DNA from: Stomatobaculum sp.
GTDB taxonomy: Bacteria > Bacillota_A > Clostridia > Lachnospirales > Lachnospiraceae
DNA: 64,000 nucleotides
Reading direction: 5' to 3'
NCBI GenBank assembly: GCA_017449925.1
Contig: JAFSYO010000085.1
Coordinates: 1-64,000, forward strand
Below the pieces are notes generated by a model, which saw nothing but the letters and a program-made list of their open reading frames with translations, ran no database searches and was not told the DNA's origin. Below, piece after piece: positions 16,475-24,517 of the stretch (its first letter is position 1; the number at the start of each line of letters is the position of its first letter). The translations under genes were made by a program, and so were the position numbers.

Positions 16475-17890
16475 ATGGGCGGAATATTTGCAGCTGCACT
16501 GAAAAGCGATTGTGTGTTTGATCTGTTCTTCGGGACGGATTACCACTCTCACCTTGGCACCAGAAGAGCGGGCATGGCGGTGTACGGCAAGGACGGCTTC
16601 AACAGGGCTATCCACAACATCGAGAACAGTCCCTTCCGCACTAAATTTGACAGTGACGTAAAGTCGATGAGCGGCCATATGGGCGTCGGATGCATCTCCG
16701 ACTACGAGCCTCAGCCCCTGATCATCCGCTCCCACCACGGCACCTACGCCATCACCACGGTGGGACGCATCAACAACATCAATGTCCTCTCCGACAATAT
16801 CCTGTCGAAGAGCGGCACCCAGTTCATGGAGATGAGCGGCGGCATGATCAATGCCACAGAGCTGGTGGCTGCCCTTATCAACGAAAAGGACAACCTGATC
16901 GACGGCATCCGCTACGCACAGGATGTGATCGACGGCTCCATGACCATCATGCTGATGACCCCCCAGGGCATCTACCTGTCCCGCGACAAGCTGGGCAGGA
17001 CTCCCATCATGATTGGGAAAAAGGAGGACGGTTTCTGCGCTTCCTTTGAATCCTTTGCCTACCTGAATCTCGGCTACTCGGATTTCCGCCAGCTGGGTCC
17101 CGGCGAGATCGCCGTGATGACTCCGGACGGCGTCACCACGCTTTCTGCCCCCGGCAGCAAGATGCGCATCTGCGCATTCCTCTGGGTCTACTACGGTTAT
17201 CCCTCCTCCAGCTACGAAGGCATCTCCGTGGAGGCTATGCGCGTCCGCTGCGGACAGCTTCTAGCCCGGCGGGACGGGATGACGAAATACGACATCGACA
17301 GCGTGGCGGGCGTTCCGGATTCCGGTATTGCCCACGCCATCGGCTACGCCAATGAATCCGGCGTGCCCTTCGCGCGGCCCTTCATCAAATACACGCCCAC
17401 CTGGCCCAGATCCTTCATGCCCACCGTCCAGTCGAAGCGGGACCTGATCGCAAAGATGAAGCTGATCCCGGTCCACGAGCTGATCGAAGGCCAGCGGCTT
17501 CTGCTGATCGACGATTCCATCGTCCGCGGCACCCAGCTGAGAGAGACCACGGAGTTCCTGTACCGAAGCGGCGCGAAGGAAGTCCATGTCCGGCCGGCCT
17601 GTCCTCCGCTTCTCTTCGGCTGCAAGTACATCAACTTCTCCCGCTCCACCTCTGAGATGGAGCTCATCGCCCGCCGGGTGATCCGCGACGCGGAAGGTGA
17701 GAATGTGAGCCGCGAAGTGCTGGAGGAGTACGCAAATCCGGATTCCGGACGCTACAGGAATATGCTGGACGCCATCTGCGCGCAGCTTGGCTTCACGACC
17801 CTGAATTACAACCGTCTCGACGATCTGGTGAAGGCCATCGGCCTCACCAAAGACCAGGTCTGCACCTATTGCTGGGACGGTCAGGAATAA
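16475..17890 (+). CDS. Amidophosphoribosyltransferase-like protein lacking the catalytic cysteine
   Basis: PurF joins an Ntn-type glutaminase domain to a phosphoribosyltransferase domain for the first step of purine synthesis. Both domains are here: GTDYHSHLGTRRAGMAVYG in the first 40 residues and a PRPP loop LLIDDSIVRGTQ near residue 343. The start reads MGGIF where PurF has MCGIF, so the N-terminal nucleophile cysteine that releases ammonia from glutamine is a glycine. The protein is therefore not expected to hydrolyse glutamine. It may use free ammonia or act on a different substrate. Length 471 and the C-terminal YCWDGQ are otherwise PurF-like. GGAG precedes the ATG. A true PurF would be expected elsewhere in the genome. 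Confidence 0.85.
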   Translation: MGGIFAAALKSDCVFDLFFGTDYHSHLGTRRAGMAVYGKDGFNRAIHNIENSPFRTKFDSDVKSMSGHMGVGCISDYEPQPLIIRSHHGTYAITTVGRINNINVLSDNILSKSGTQFMEMSGGMINATELVAALINEKDNLIDGIRYAQDVIDGSMTIMLMTPQGIYLSRDKLGRTPIMIGKKEDGFCASFESFAYLNLGYSDFRQLGPGEIAVMTPDGVTTLSAPGSKMRICAFLWVYYGYPSSSYEGISVEAMRVRCGQLLARRDGMTKYDIDSVAGVPDSGIAHAIGYANESGVPFARPFIKYTPTWPRSFMPTVQSKRDLIAKMKLIPVHELIEGQRLLLIDDSIVRGTQLRETTEFLYRSGAKEVHVRPACPPLLFGCKYINFSRSTSEMELIARRVIRDAEGENVSREVLEEYANPDSGRYRNMLDAICAQLGFTTLNYNRLDDLVKAIGLTKDQVCTYCWDGQE

Positions 17891-17892
17891 CC

Positions 17893-17996
17893 GTATATAA
17901 TACTTCTTCCTCTGCACGGAAAGTTCTAAACTCACCCGGTTTTTCCCAAACGGACCCTTAAGAACTTTCGGCTGATGAGAAAGAAGTATTATATAC
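17893..17996. repeat. Nested inverted repeat, 104 bp
   Basis: Outer arms of 16 bp (17893-17908 and 17981-17996) match perfectly as an inverted repeat. An inner pair of 9 bp (17919-17927 and 17961-17969) lies inside. Each outer arm contains a TATAAT-like hexamer, one per strand. No long T run follows, so it is not a simple terminator. Confidence 0.75.
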
Positions 17997-18029
17997 TCTT
18001 GGCAAAATATAGAAAGTTTGGGAGGGAGT

Positions 18030-18485
18030 ATGAGCGGAAGACGGTTTGAGGTCGGGACGGCCGTGTTTTTCACTGTGGAGAATGAGGACGGGACCATCGT
18101 CGAGAAGGAAGGCGAGATCCGGGAGATCAATGAGCAGGATTTCACCTATGACTCCGGCGGCTTGACTTACGAGATCCTGGTTCACGCAGAGCGCCGGATG
18201 TACGGCAGCGTCCCTGCGGACACCGTCCGGGAGATCACCGCTGCCAGCGGCGTGGAAGACGGCTGGTACGGCTTTGCCGAAGAGGATATGGAACAGGCGC
18301 TGCTCAATACCGTCCAGTCCCTCTGGTACGGCATGGATCCCCGGGGCGGCGGTGAAGGCGAAGAGTTTACGGCCTTCGGCGGACATATACCCACGGAAAT
18401 GGAGCAGATCATGCTCCGCGCTCTCAACGAAGATGCTTCCGGTTTCTTCGTGGATACAGACGACCCGCCGGAAGAGGATTCCTGA
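18030..18485 (+). CDS. Hypothetical acidic protein
   Basis: I do not recognise this 151-residue protein. It is acidic, has no membrane segment or signal peptide, and its first 70 residues look like a small beta-barrel (RFEVGTAVFFTVENEDGT, then YEILVHAERRMYGSVPADTVREI cut here as two stretches), followed by a helical and then a disordered, Glu/Asp-rich tail. The ATG at 18030 follows GGGAGGGAG; an upstream TTG would place the ribosome site inside the gene. It is transcribed alone between the nested inverted repeat and a bidirectional terminator. Confidence 0.65.
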   Translation: MSGRRFEVGTAVFFTVENEDGTIVEKEGEIREINEQDFTYDSGGLTYEILVHAERRMYGSVPADTVREITAASGVEDGWYGFAEEDMEQALLNTVQSLWYGMDPRGGGEGEEFTAFGGHIPTEMEQIMLRALNEDASGFFVDTDDPPEEDS

Positions 18486-18516
18486 AGCGCCGAAAAAATT
18501 TCAATCAGCATAAACG

Positions 18517-18554
18517 AAAAAGATGGACGGAACTGATCTCCGCCCATCTTTTTT
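18517..18554. terminator. Bidirectional intrinsic terminator
   Basis: An A-rich arm with AAAAAGATGG pairs with CCATCTTTTTT across a short loop, between convergent genes. T runs occur on both strands. Confidence 0.8.
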
Positions 18555-18577
18555 ATTTCAGTTTTATATCCTGTTAT

Positions 18578-19726
18578 TTATCCTTTTCTCACGTTGAATT
18601 TTCCGTCGCCCTGAAGCGTCGCCGCGACCTTTTCCAGCTCGTCCCGGATGTGGATGTGCTGCGGACACACCTGCTCGCAGGCGCCGCACTTGATGCACTC
18701 TCCGGCCCTCTTTTTCCCGTGGGCGTCCACCAGCCAGCTCTGACGCCCCAGGGACATTCCCAGGTTGTTGTAGAGCGTATAGTAATTCAGCGCCACAAAG
18801 GATCCGGAAATACCGATGTCCATGGGACATACCTTCGCGCAGTAATTGCAGGATGTGCAGGGGATGATGGGAACACTCCGAAGTACATCCTGGGCCTTCC
18901 GTATGGTCTCCAGTTCGCCCTCATTCATCGGCCGGAACTCCTTCATAAAGGAGATATTGTCCTCCATCTGCTCCAGGCTGCTCATACCGGACAGCACCAC
19001 GAAAACGCCTTCATGGCTCGCGGCGAAGCGGATAGCCCAGGAAGCATAGCTCGCCTCAGGATCCGCTTCCTTCAGGATCTTCCCCACGGACTCCGGGGGC
19101 GCCGCCAGAAGGCCGCCCTTGACCGGTTCCATGATGACGATGGGTTTCCCGTGTTTCCTGGCGACCTCGTAGCACTCCCGGGAACGGTGCTCCGGCACCT
19201 CCCAGTCAGCATAGTTGATCTGCAGCTGTACGAACTCCATCTCCGGATGCGCCGTCAGGATCGCGTCCAGCACCTCCGGCTGATCGTGGAAGGAAAAGCC
19301 CACGTGCTTCACCAGGCCTTCTTTTTTCTTCTCCTGCACAAAATTCCAGCAGTCAAAGCGGTCAAAAAACTCTGTCCTGAAATCTCCGAGATTGTGAAGA
19401 AGGAAAAAATCAAAATAGCCTGCGCCGGTGGCCTCTAAAGAAGTATCAAACTGGGCGTACGCCTGCTCCTTCGTCTCGCATCCGATCCAGGGCGCCATCT
19501 TGGTGGCCAGGACAAACTTTTCCCGGGGATAGCGGTCCACCAGCGCTTCCTTCAGCGCCTTTTCACTTCCGGGGTAAGCCCAGGCAGTATCAAAGTAGAT
19601 GAAGCCCTCCTCCAGAAAGCGGTCCACCATCTTTTTGATCTGATCCATATCAAACTCGTCGCCCTTCTTCGGGAAACGCATGGCGCCGAAGCCGAGTTTT
19701 TTTATATCCATATTGAATGCGTTCAT
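18578..19726 (-). CDS. Aldo/keto reductase with C-terminal ferredoxin domain
   Basis: Residues 1-270 form an aldo/keto reductase barrel with the catalytic residues in YFDTAWAYPGSEKAL (Asp, Tyr), LATKM (Lys) and FLLHNLGDF (His). Residues 285-382 add two ferredoxin-type cluster motifs, CTSCNYCAKVCPMD and CIKCGACEQVCPQH. This fusion is the COG1453-type of predicted oxidoreductase, common in anaerobes; the physiological substrate is unknown. The iron-sulfur part suggests electron exchange with ferredoxin rather than only NAD(P)H. GGAGGG lies before the ATG. It is a single-gene unit ending at a bidirectional terminator. Confidence 0.9.
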   Translation of the reverse strand: MNAFNMDIKKLGFGAMRFPKKGDEFDMDQIKKMVDRFLEEGFIYFDTAWAYPGSEKALKEALVDRYPREKFVLATKMAPWIGCETKEQAYAQFDTSLEATGAGYFDFFLLHNLGDFRTEFFDRFDCWNFVQEKKKEGLVKHVGFSFHDQPEVLDAILTAHPEMEFVQLQINYADWEVPEHRSRECYEVARKHGKPIVIMEPVKGGLLAAPPESVGKILKEADPEASYASWAIRFAASHEGVFVVLSGMSSLEQMEDNISFMKEFRPMNEGELETIRKAQDVLRSVPIIPCTSCNYCAKVCPMDIGISGSFVALNYYTLYNNLGMSLGRQSWLVDAHGKKRAGECIKCGACEQVCPQHIHIRDELEKVAATLQGDGKFNVRKG

Positions 19727-19798
19727 CGTCTGTGCCCTCCTTGTCTGTCTCTATCATATCACAGGCTTTAAGACGCGCTCTACCTAAAAACGAACCCA

Positions 19799-19834
19799 AA
19801 AGAAAAAGTGCCCGGTCCTTAAAAGACCAGGCAC
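19799..19834 (-). terminator. Intrinsic terminator of folT
   Basis: A 10 bp stem with one mismatch (19809-19818 with 19825-19834) is followed on the minus strand by TTTTTCTTTT. Confidence 0.85.
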
Positions 19835-19841
19835 CAGCATT

Positions 19842-20348
19842 TCATGGACGCCGGGAGACCTCCCGGGCGGGGCGGAGGATAAAGTAAAGAAGCGCTGTCT
19901 CGATGGGGAACATGACCACCGTCTTTACAAGCCTTGCCGCCACCACGGCCCAGAAGCCGTACCCGTAAAGCAGAGACAGCCACAGCGGGTTCAGCAGAAA
20001 ACTCACCACAATGGTGCGCACAAAATGCGCTATGGCGACTCTCTGCCAGGTGAGTTCCTTCCCGTAAAGGAACAGACCGTAGATGACGCCCGCTGCCGCT
20101 GCCGTGACGGTAAAGCCCGGGAAATACGGGCCGGTGGGCTTCACGATAAAGCCGAGGATATCGGACATTCCTCCCACGATGCCGCCCACCGCTGGGCCGA
20201 ACAGCATGCCCGCGCAGGCGATAGGAAGATACGCAAATCTGAGCTCGATGAGTTCCGTCACCGGAACTTTCAAAAATCCGAGGATCGTCGAGAGCGCAAG
20301 CATCATGGCGGACACAGTGAGGACCCTGATGTCTTTGATCTTTGTCAT
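19842..20348 (-). CDS. folT: ECF transporter S component, folate family
   Basis: FolT is the substrate-binding membrane subunit of an energy-coupling-factor transporter for folates. It works with shared EcfA/A'/T subunits encoded elsewhere. The 168-residue protein has about five or six hydrophobic segments, with LTVSAMMLALSTILGFLKVP at the N-terminus, ELRFAYLPIACAGMLFGP and a glycine-rich VGGIVGGMSDILGF loop, all typical of S components. The folate assignment is strongly backed by the tetrahydrofolate riboswitch upstream. ATG 20348 is selected because AGGAGG lies 7-8 nt upstream; a GTG three codons before would overlap that site. Confidence 0.9.
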   Translation of the reverse strand: MTKIKDIRVLTVSAMMLALSTILGFLKVPVTELIELRFAYLPIACAGMLFGPAVGGIVGGMSDILGFIVKPTGPYFPGFTVTAAAAGVIYGLFLYGKELTWQRVAIAHFVRTIVVSFLLNPLWLSLLYGYGFWAVVAARLVKTVVMFPIETALLYFILRPAREVSRRP

Positions 20349-20355
20349 AAAAAAC

Positions 20356-20392
20356 ACCTCCTTTGCGCAGTCTCGTCACCACACAAGGAGGT
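20356..20392 (-). promoter_or_regulatory. Shine-Dalgarno-sequestering hairpin of folT
   Basis: The folT ribosome binding site (20356-20363) is the perfect 8 nt complement of AAGGAGGT's partner at 20385-20392 on the transcript, so the two can pair. This would hide the start of translation and is the probable output stage of the riboswitch just upstream. Confidence 0.7.
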
Positions 20393-20436
20393 TCGTCGGC
20401 TGTTCCCGTTTCCGGGCGCAGCCGTATCGCCTGATA

Positions 20437-20549
20437 TGCAGCAGCGGGATGCGACGAAAGAACCGCAAGACCTGGAACAATTGTCTTTTCGTCCCGGCGG
20501 CAACTCTCCGTCCCCCGGGCACTTAACGCACTTTCATCTACTCTGCTTC
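20437..20549 (-). promoter_or_regulatory. Tetrahydrofolate (THF) riboswitch
   Basis: On the minus strand the sequence has the THF-I consensus GAGTAGATG, then GCGTTAAGTG near its 5' end and GCATCCCGC near its 3' end, enclosed by a GCAG/CTGC closing stem. These are the conserved ligand-binding elements of the class found before folT genes in Clostridia. The internal hairpins (around CCCGGGGGAC and GTCTTGCGG) fit the variable stems. High THF would be expected to lower FolT synthesis through the downstream anti-Shine-Dalgarno helix. Confidence 0.92.
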
Positions 20550-20568
20550 TTTTGATGTATCTACGCTC

Positions 20569-20598
20569 AACCTAACATTAAGAAGAGCGTTTGTCAAT
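20569..20598 (-). promoter_or_regulatory. Promoter of the folT transcript
   Basis: TTGACA (20593-20598) lies 18 bp from a weaker TAGGTT -10 box (20569-20574), about 20 bp ahead of the riboswitch. Confidence 0.5.
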
Positions 20599-20614
20599 CT
20601 TTGTCACCAAAGAT

Positions 20615-21517
20615 TCACAGATCGGGCTCCCCTGTCTTTTGCGCAGCAGCCTTTTCCGCCGCACCCGGCCGGGACCACCGCAGGGCGTTCTTCGGGCAGG
20701 CTTTCACGCACTCGCCGCAGCGGATGCACTCCACGCTGTTCGGCTGCTTCACCGGGTCCACATTCATTTTGCAGATCTTCGCGCAGGCGCCGCAGTGAAC
20801 GCAGGCGGACTCCTCAAAGGACATTCTGACCAGGCTGACCCGCTGGAACAAAGAATAGAAAGCTCCCAGGGGACAGACATATTTGCAGAAGGGGCGGTAA
20901 ACGACGACCGATCCCAGGATACAGAAGATCAGCAGGATAAACTTCCACCGGAACAGGGCGCCTGCCGCCTCGCGCATCCCGGAGTTCAGGAGCACCAGCG
21001 GGATCCCGCCCTCCAGGGTTCCCACCGGACAGACGTACTTGCAGAAGAAGGGATCTCCCGTCCCCAGACTGCTCCGCCAGAAAAACGGCAGGGCGAACAC
21101 AAAGAAGACCAGGAAAATGTACTTTGCCCGGCGCAGCACCCGGTCGGCCCCTTCCGGGATCTTCAGCTTCGGCGACGGGATCTTGTAGAGCAGCTCCTGC
21201 AGCAGGCCGAACAGGCAGAGCCATCCGCAGATGAACCGCCCCGCCAGAAGTCCGATCAGTGAAAGATATCCCACCACATAAAAGGCGAATTTCCGACGCC
21301 TCGCGTCAAATACGGACTGCATGGCCCCGATGGGGCAGGCTCCGAGGGCCCCCGGACAGGAATAGCAGTTCATGCCCGGGACACAGAAATTCTTCAGGGG
21401 TCCCGTATAGATGGTGCCGGAAAGAAACCCCTTCCAATAGGAATTGGTCAGGATGCCAAACCCCGCCTGGACCGCTTTCCGGATACGGCCATGTTTTTTT
21501 AACTCTGACTTACCCAA
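20615..21517 (-). CDS. Polyferredoxin membrane protein (NapH/CcoG-like 4Fe-4S protein)
   Basis: This 300-residue membrane protein combines about five transmembrane helices with cysteine motifs on their borders: CYSCPGALGACPIG near residue 51, FICGWLCLFG, and two CKYVCP motifs near residues 160 and 215. The C-terminus carries two ferredoxin-type motifs, CVHCGACAKIC and CIRCGECVKACP. Such proteins carry electrons across or along the membrane. It starts at a TTG that overlaps the stop of the CXXC peptide gene, giving tight coupling to the TlpA gene. I infer that it passes electrons to the extracytoplasmic thioredoxin-like protein. Confidence 0.85.
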   Translation of the reverse strand: MGKSELKKHGRIRKAVQAGFGILTNSYWKGFLSGTIYTGPLKNFCVPGMNCYSCPGALGACPIGAMQSVFDARRRKFAFYVVGYLSLIGLLAGRFICGWLCLFGLLQELLYKIPSPKLKIPEGADRVLRRAKYIFLVFFVFALPFFWRSSLGTGDPFFCKYVCPVGTLEGGIPLVLLNSGMREAAGALFRWKFILLIFCILGSVVVYRPFCKYVCPLGAFYSLFQRVSLVRMSFEESACVHCGACAKICKMNVDPVKQPNSVECIRCGECVKACPKNALRWSRPGAAEKAAAQKTGEPDL

Positions 21518-21662
21518 TGCCGATACACTCCATGCAGATATTCACTGCTTTACGTTTGACTGTTTTTACTTCCCCCCGGACGACGCCGAAAGCGCAGGAC
21601 GCCGCCGCAAGCAGGATCAGAAGATATGTTACCCGTGCAGATACCGTTTTCTTTTTTTTCAT
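21510..21662 (-). CDS. CD1871A-family CXXC peptide
   Basis: A 50-residue peptide with a lysine-rich start (MKKKKTVSARVTY), one hydrophobic segment (LLILLAAASCA) and the C-terminal motif NICMECIGIG. This fits the small CD1871A-family CXXC-containing proteins of Clostridia. Its ATG overlaps the TlpA stop by one base and its end overlaps the polyferredoxin start, so all three are one coupled unit. The CxxC could shuttle electrons or bind a metal between its two partners. It is short and could easily be missed by gene callers. Confidence 0.8.
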   Translation of the reverse strand: MKKKKTVSARVTYLLILLAAASCAFGVVRGEVKTVKRKAVNICMECIGIG

Positions 21663-22870
21663 CACTGTTTCTCCAGAAGCTCTGTAATGATCTTTTCCCA
21701 GGACTCCTGGGTCTGGGAGCCGATGACGGGGTCCCTCACCATATTTCCCTGGGCGTCCACAAAATATGTCGTGGGGACTACAGTCAGCTGGTTGTAATCC
21801 CTCAGTTCCTTACTGGCGATGATTATCGGATAGGTCACGCCGGTGACCGACATGATCTCTTCTGCCTCTTCGATCAGGCCTTCATCCACTTTGCCGCTTT
21901 CATCCACGATATCGAGGGTGATCCCCAGGATCTCAAAGCCCTGGTCCTTATACTTTCTTTCCAGTTCTCCGAGGAACGGCATTTCCTTGATGCAAGGTCC
22001 GCAGAAAGTGCCCCAGTAATTCAGCATCGTCACCTTGTTCCCCGAGATCATGCTTCCAAGCTTCATCGGCTTTTGATCGAGATCAAAGACCTCTATGTCC
22101 ATGATCTCCGAACCGCTGATCTCAGGTGCCTTCGGAGGATCCGGAAGTTTCAGCGGAGTGAGCTCGATACCTTTTAACATTTCTTCCGATGCGGAGATCA
22201 TTTCCAGGTAGCGCTTCTTCTGTTCCTCCGACGATACGGTCTCCACCAGATCTTCCACGATCCCGGGATTCTTTTTGTATACTTCGTCCATTTTCAGACC
22301 GGCATAATAAAGAGTCCCGTTATCGCCCAGATCAAGCATCACATCCCCGGTCAGCCCGGTCTCTGTGTCAGAAAAAGTGGAAAGATCCTGCTTTTCCCTG
22401 TAGCCGTATATCTCTGTCAGTTCCATGCACCTGTTTTCCGCGTCGTTTTCATCGATCATAAAGACAGCCGCATAGCCAAAATTCATGTCGACGAAACCAT
22501 AGGCCGCGATCTCATCGCTGCCGTTTTTCATACTGTCCGGCAGCTTGATCTTCATTCCAAAGGAAGGAAGATCGATCACTCCGTTCTCTGCTTTCGCCCA
22601 GAACTCTCCTATGTTCTCTTCTCCTGACGATGCGTCCTGTTCATTCTTTGCCCCGGTCTCCTCCTTCTTGTCCGCCGCTGTTCCTTCCTTTTGACCAGCA
22701 GTTTCCTTGCTTTCCGGGGCATCTTCCTTCTTGTCCGCTGCCGTTTCCTTCACTGCTGTCTCTGCAGCAGCAGTTTCAGCCGCAGCGGGTTTGCTTTCAT
22801 TTCCCTTGGCCCCGCAGCCCCCCAGCAGGAGCGCCGCCGTCAGTGCGTATATCATCCATCTTTTTTTCAT
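21662..22870 (-). CDS. TlpA-like thioredoxin-fold lipoprotein
   Basis: The protein is exported as a lipoprotein: the signal ends in LLLGGC with the lipid-modified Cys near residue 19. Residues 20-90 are a disordered linker rich in Ala, Glu and Lys. A middle domain of about 150 residues is unrecognised. The C-terminal domain (from about residue 255) is a TlpA/ResA-type thioredoxin fold with the redox site NYWGTFCGPCIKEMP and the cis-proline loop VVPTTYFVD. It probably reduces disulfides outside the membrane. It is the first gene of the unit with the CXXC peptide and the polyferredoxin. Confidence 0.9.
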   Translation of the reverse strand: MKKRWMIYALTAALLLGGCGAKGNESKPAAAETAAAETAVKETAADKKEDAPESKETAGQKEGTAADKKEETGAKNEQDASSGEENIGEFWAKAENGVIDLPSFGMKIKLPDSMKNGSDEIAAYGFVDMNFGYAAVFMIDENDAENRCMELTEIYGYREKQDLSTFSDTETGLTGDVMLDLGDNGTLYYAGLKMDEVYKKNPGIVEDLVETVSSEEQKKRYLEMISASEEMLKGIELTPLKLPDPPKAPEISGSEIMDIEVFDLDQKPMKLGSMISGNKVTMLNYWGTFCGPCIKEMPFLGELERKYKDQGFEILGITLDIVDESGKVDEGLIEEAEEIMSVTGVTYPIIIASKELRDYNQLTVVPTTYFVDAQGNMVRDPVIGSQTQESWEKIITELLEKQ

Positions 22871-23032
22871 AATGAGAAACCTTCCTTTCTTTTACTGTTT
22901 CCCGCTCTGATTGTATTATAGAATCTATACAAGTTCTCTGTCCACACACGAAACTATGATATTTATGTGACCGCCTCCCTGAAAAAACTGTATTATGTAG
23001 TTATAAACAGAGAACCATTCAGGAGGAAAACC

Positions 23033-23821
23033 ATGAAAAGAAACCATAATACTGCAGCGTTTGCTGCTTTGGGACTTGTCCTTGCCTGTGCCCTTACTGC
23101 TGCCCTCGGCGCCTGCGGAATCACGTCTGCTGCCCACGCAGCCGGTACCGGCATCACAGAGATCAGCGGAACTGCCGCCACGCCTGTCCGCGAGGTCACC
23201 GTCTCAGCTTCCGGGACCGTGAAGCTCACTCCGGACAAAGCTTCCCTGACCTTTGGCGTCACCACCCAGGAGAAGACTGCGGACAGAGCGCAGAAGAAAA
23301 ACAGCGAGGATGTGGACCGCGTGATCTCCGTTCTCACCAGCCGCAACATCGAGGAAAAAAGCATCCGCACCACGGACTACAGTATGTATCCCCAGTACGA
23401 CTACAGCAAAAACGGTGAACAGAAGTTAACAGGCTACACCGTCCGCACTTCCCTGACCATTCAGGACCAGGATATCTCCGAGGTCGGAAAACTGATTGCC
23501 GACTGCGTCGCCGCCGGCATCAACACCGTGGATAATATCAGCTTCCTCTGCAGCGGCTATGACGAAGCCTACAAAGAAGCACTCACCAAGGCAGTAAAGA
23601 CATCCCATGAGAAAGCGGAAGTCCTGGCATCCGCCGCCGGAAAGAAGCTGGGAGACCCCGTCACCATCACCGAAGGATACCAGAACACCTCGGCGCGTTA
23701 TGCCAAGAATGCCAATGTCACCTTTGACGCGGCAGAAGAAGCCGCGGCGATGGGCCCCGCGCTGATGCCGGGAGAAACCGACATCACCGCGAACGTGACT
23801 GTGACCTATGAAATAAAGTGA
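23033..23821 (+). CDS. SIMPL-domain (DUF541, YggE-like) exported protein
   Basis: A 262-residue protein with a signal-like N-terminus (hydrophobic residues 10-30) containing LGAC, which could be a lipobox, then a SIMPL/DUF541 domain from about residue 50: VTVSASGTVKLTPDKASLTF, the QKKNSEDVDRVISVL helix and YPQYDY. Family members are oligomeric periplasmic or surface proteins linked to stress responses; no enzyme activity is known. The ATG at 23033 has AGGAGG 8 nt upstream. A single-gene unit with a strong terminator behind it. Confidence 0.85.
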   Translation: MKRNHNTAAFAALGLVLACALTAALGACGITSAAHAAGTGITEISGTAATPVREVTVSASGTVKLTPDKASLTFGVTTQEKTADRAQKKNSEDVDRVISVLTSRNIEEKSIRTTDYSMYPQYDYSKNGEQKLTGYTVRTSLTIQDQDISEVGKLIADCVAAGINTVDNISFLCSGYDEAYKEALTKAVKTSHEKAEVLASAAGKKLGDPVTITEGYQNTSARYAKNANVTFDAAEEAAAMGPALMPGETDITANVTVTYEIK

Positions 23822-23860
23822 AAAACTGGAAATTCCGGGAATTCTCCCGTTAAAAAAAGC

Positions 23861-23890
23861 AGCGCCGCATCGATCTGATGCGGCGCTTTC
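23861..23890. terminator. Bidirectional intrinsic terminator
   Basis: A perfect 11 bp stem (23861-23871 with 23877-23887) with T-rich sequence at its right and T run at its left on the opposite strand separates convergent genes. Confidence 0.82.
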
Positions 23891-23898
23891 TTTATTGT

Positions 23899-24495
23899 TC
23901 AAAGATATCTCTGGATCAGGGTGCGGATCTCCTGGATCATTTCTCCGTTATTCACGCCCCGGCCTGCAGGAACGAAGGAAACTGCTTTCCCGTCCCGCAG
24001 ATTCAGTACCAGAGTCTGGAGAAGTCCCGCGTATTTCCCGCTGGTCACGCCGGCGAGATCCTGGAAATAATAGGTATCCACCGGGTTCTTTTTGACGCCG
24101 TTTCTCATTACCAGATTGCCGACGATGGGTCCCAGCATGAAACCCCTCTGGTCCCCGGAGGTCTTGTGGTATTCCAGACGGTCGTCATAGATGAGCAGGG
24201 AACCGGTGCCGGTGACCGGGCCTATGGCTCCCTTTCCATTGTACCTCGTCATTTTTCCTGCGTCTTTCAGCAGCGCTCCGGAAGCCTGCCGGCCGTATCC
24301 TTGCTGTCCGTACCCCTGCTGATATCCGGTCTGGGGAGGGAAGCCGTTCTGCACGTATCCCTGCTGTGCCGACGGCGCGCTTCTCTGCTGCATATATCCG
24401 CCCTGGGCGGCTGCCGGAGCGCCAAGCTGTCCGCCGCATTTCTCACAGAATCTGCTGTCGTCCGGGATCTGGGCCCCGCAATATCTGCAATACAT
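23899..24495 (-). CDS. Zinc-ribbon protein with PH-like domain
   Basis: The N-terminus is a zinc ribbon (YCRYCGAQIPDDSRFCEKCG), followed by a Gly/Gln/Tyr-rich flexible linker (residues 30-70, GYQQGYGQQGYGR) and a C-terminal globular domain of about 120 residues (LLIYDDRLEYHK, MLGPIVGNLVMRNG) that looks like a PH- or GRAM-like beta-barrel. I infer the fold only from its pattern. It is the last of three zinc-ribbon genes spaced 22 and 33 bp apart. Function unknown. Confidence 0.75.
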   Translation of the reverse strand: MYCRYCGAQIPDDSRFCEKCGGQLGAPAAAQGGYMQQRSAPSAQQGYVQNGFPPQTGYQQGYGQQGYGRQASGALLKDAGKMTRYNGKGAIGPVTGTGSLLIYDDRLEYHKTSGDQRGFMLGPIVGNLVMRNGVKKNPVDTYYFQDLAGVTSGKYAGLLQTLVLNLRDGKAVSFVPAGRGVNNGEMIQEIRTLIQRYL

Positions 24496-24517
24496 TCTCT
24501 TCCTCCTTTGATCATCC

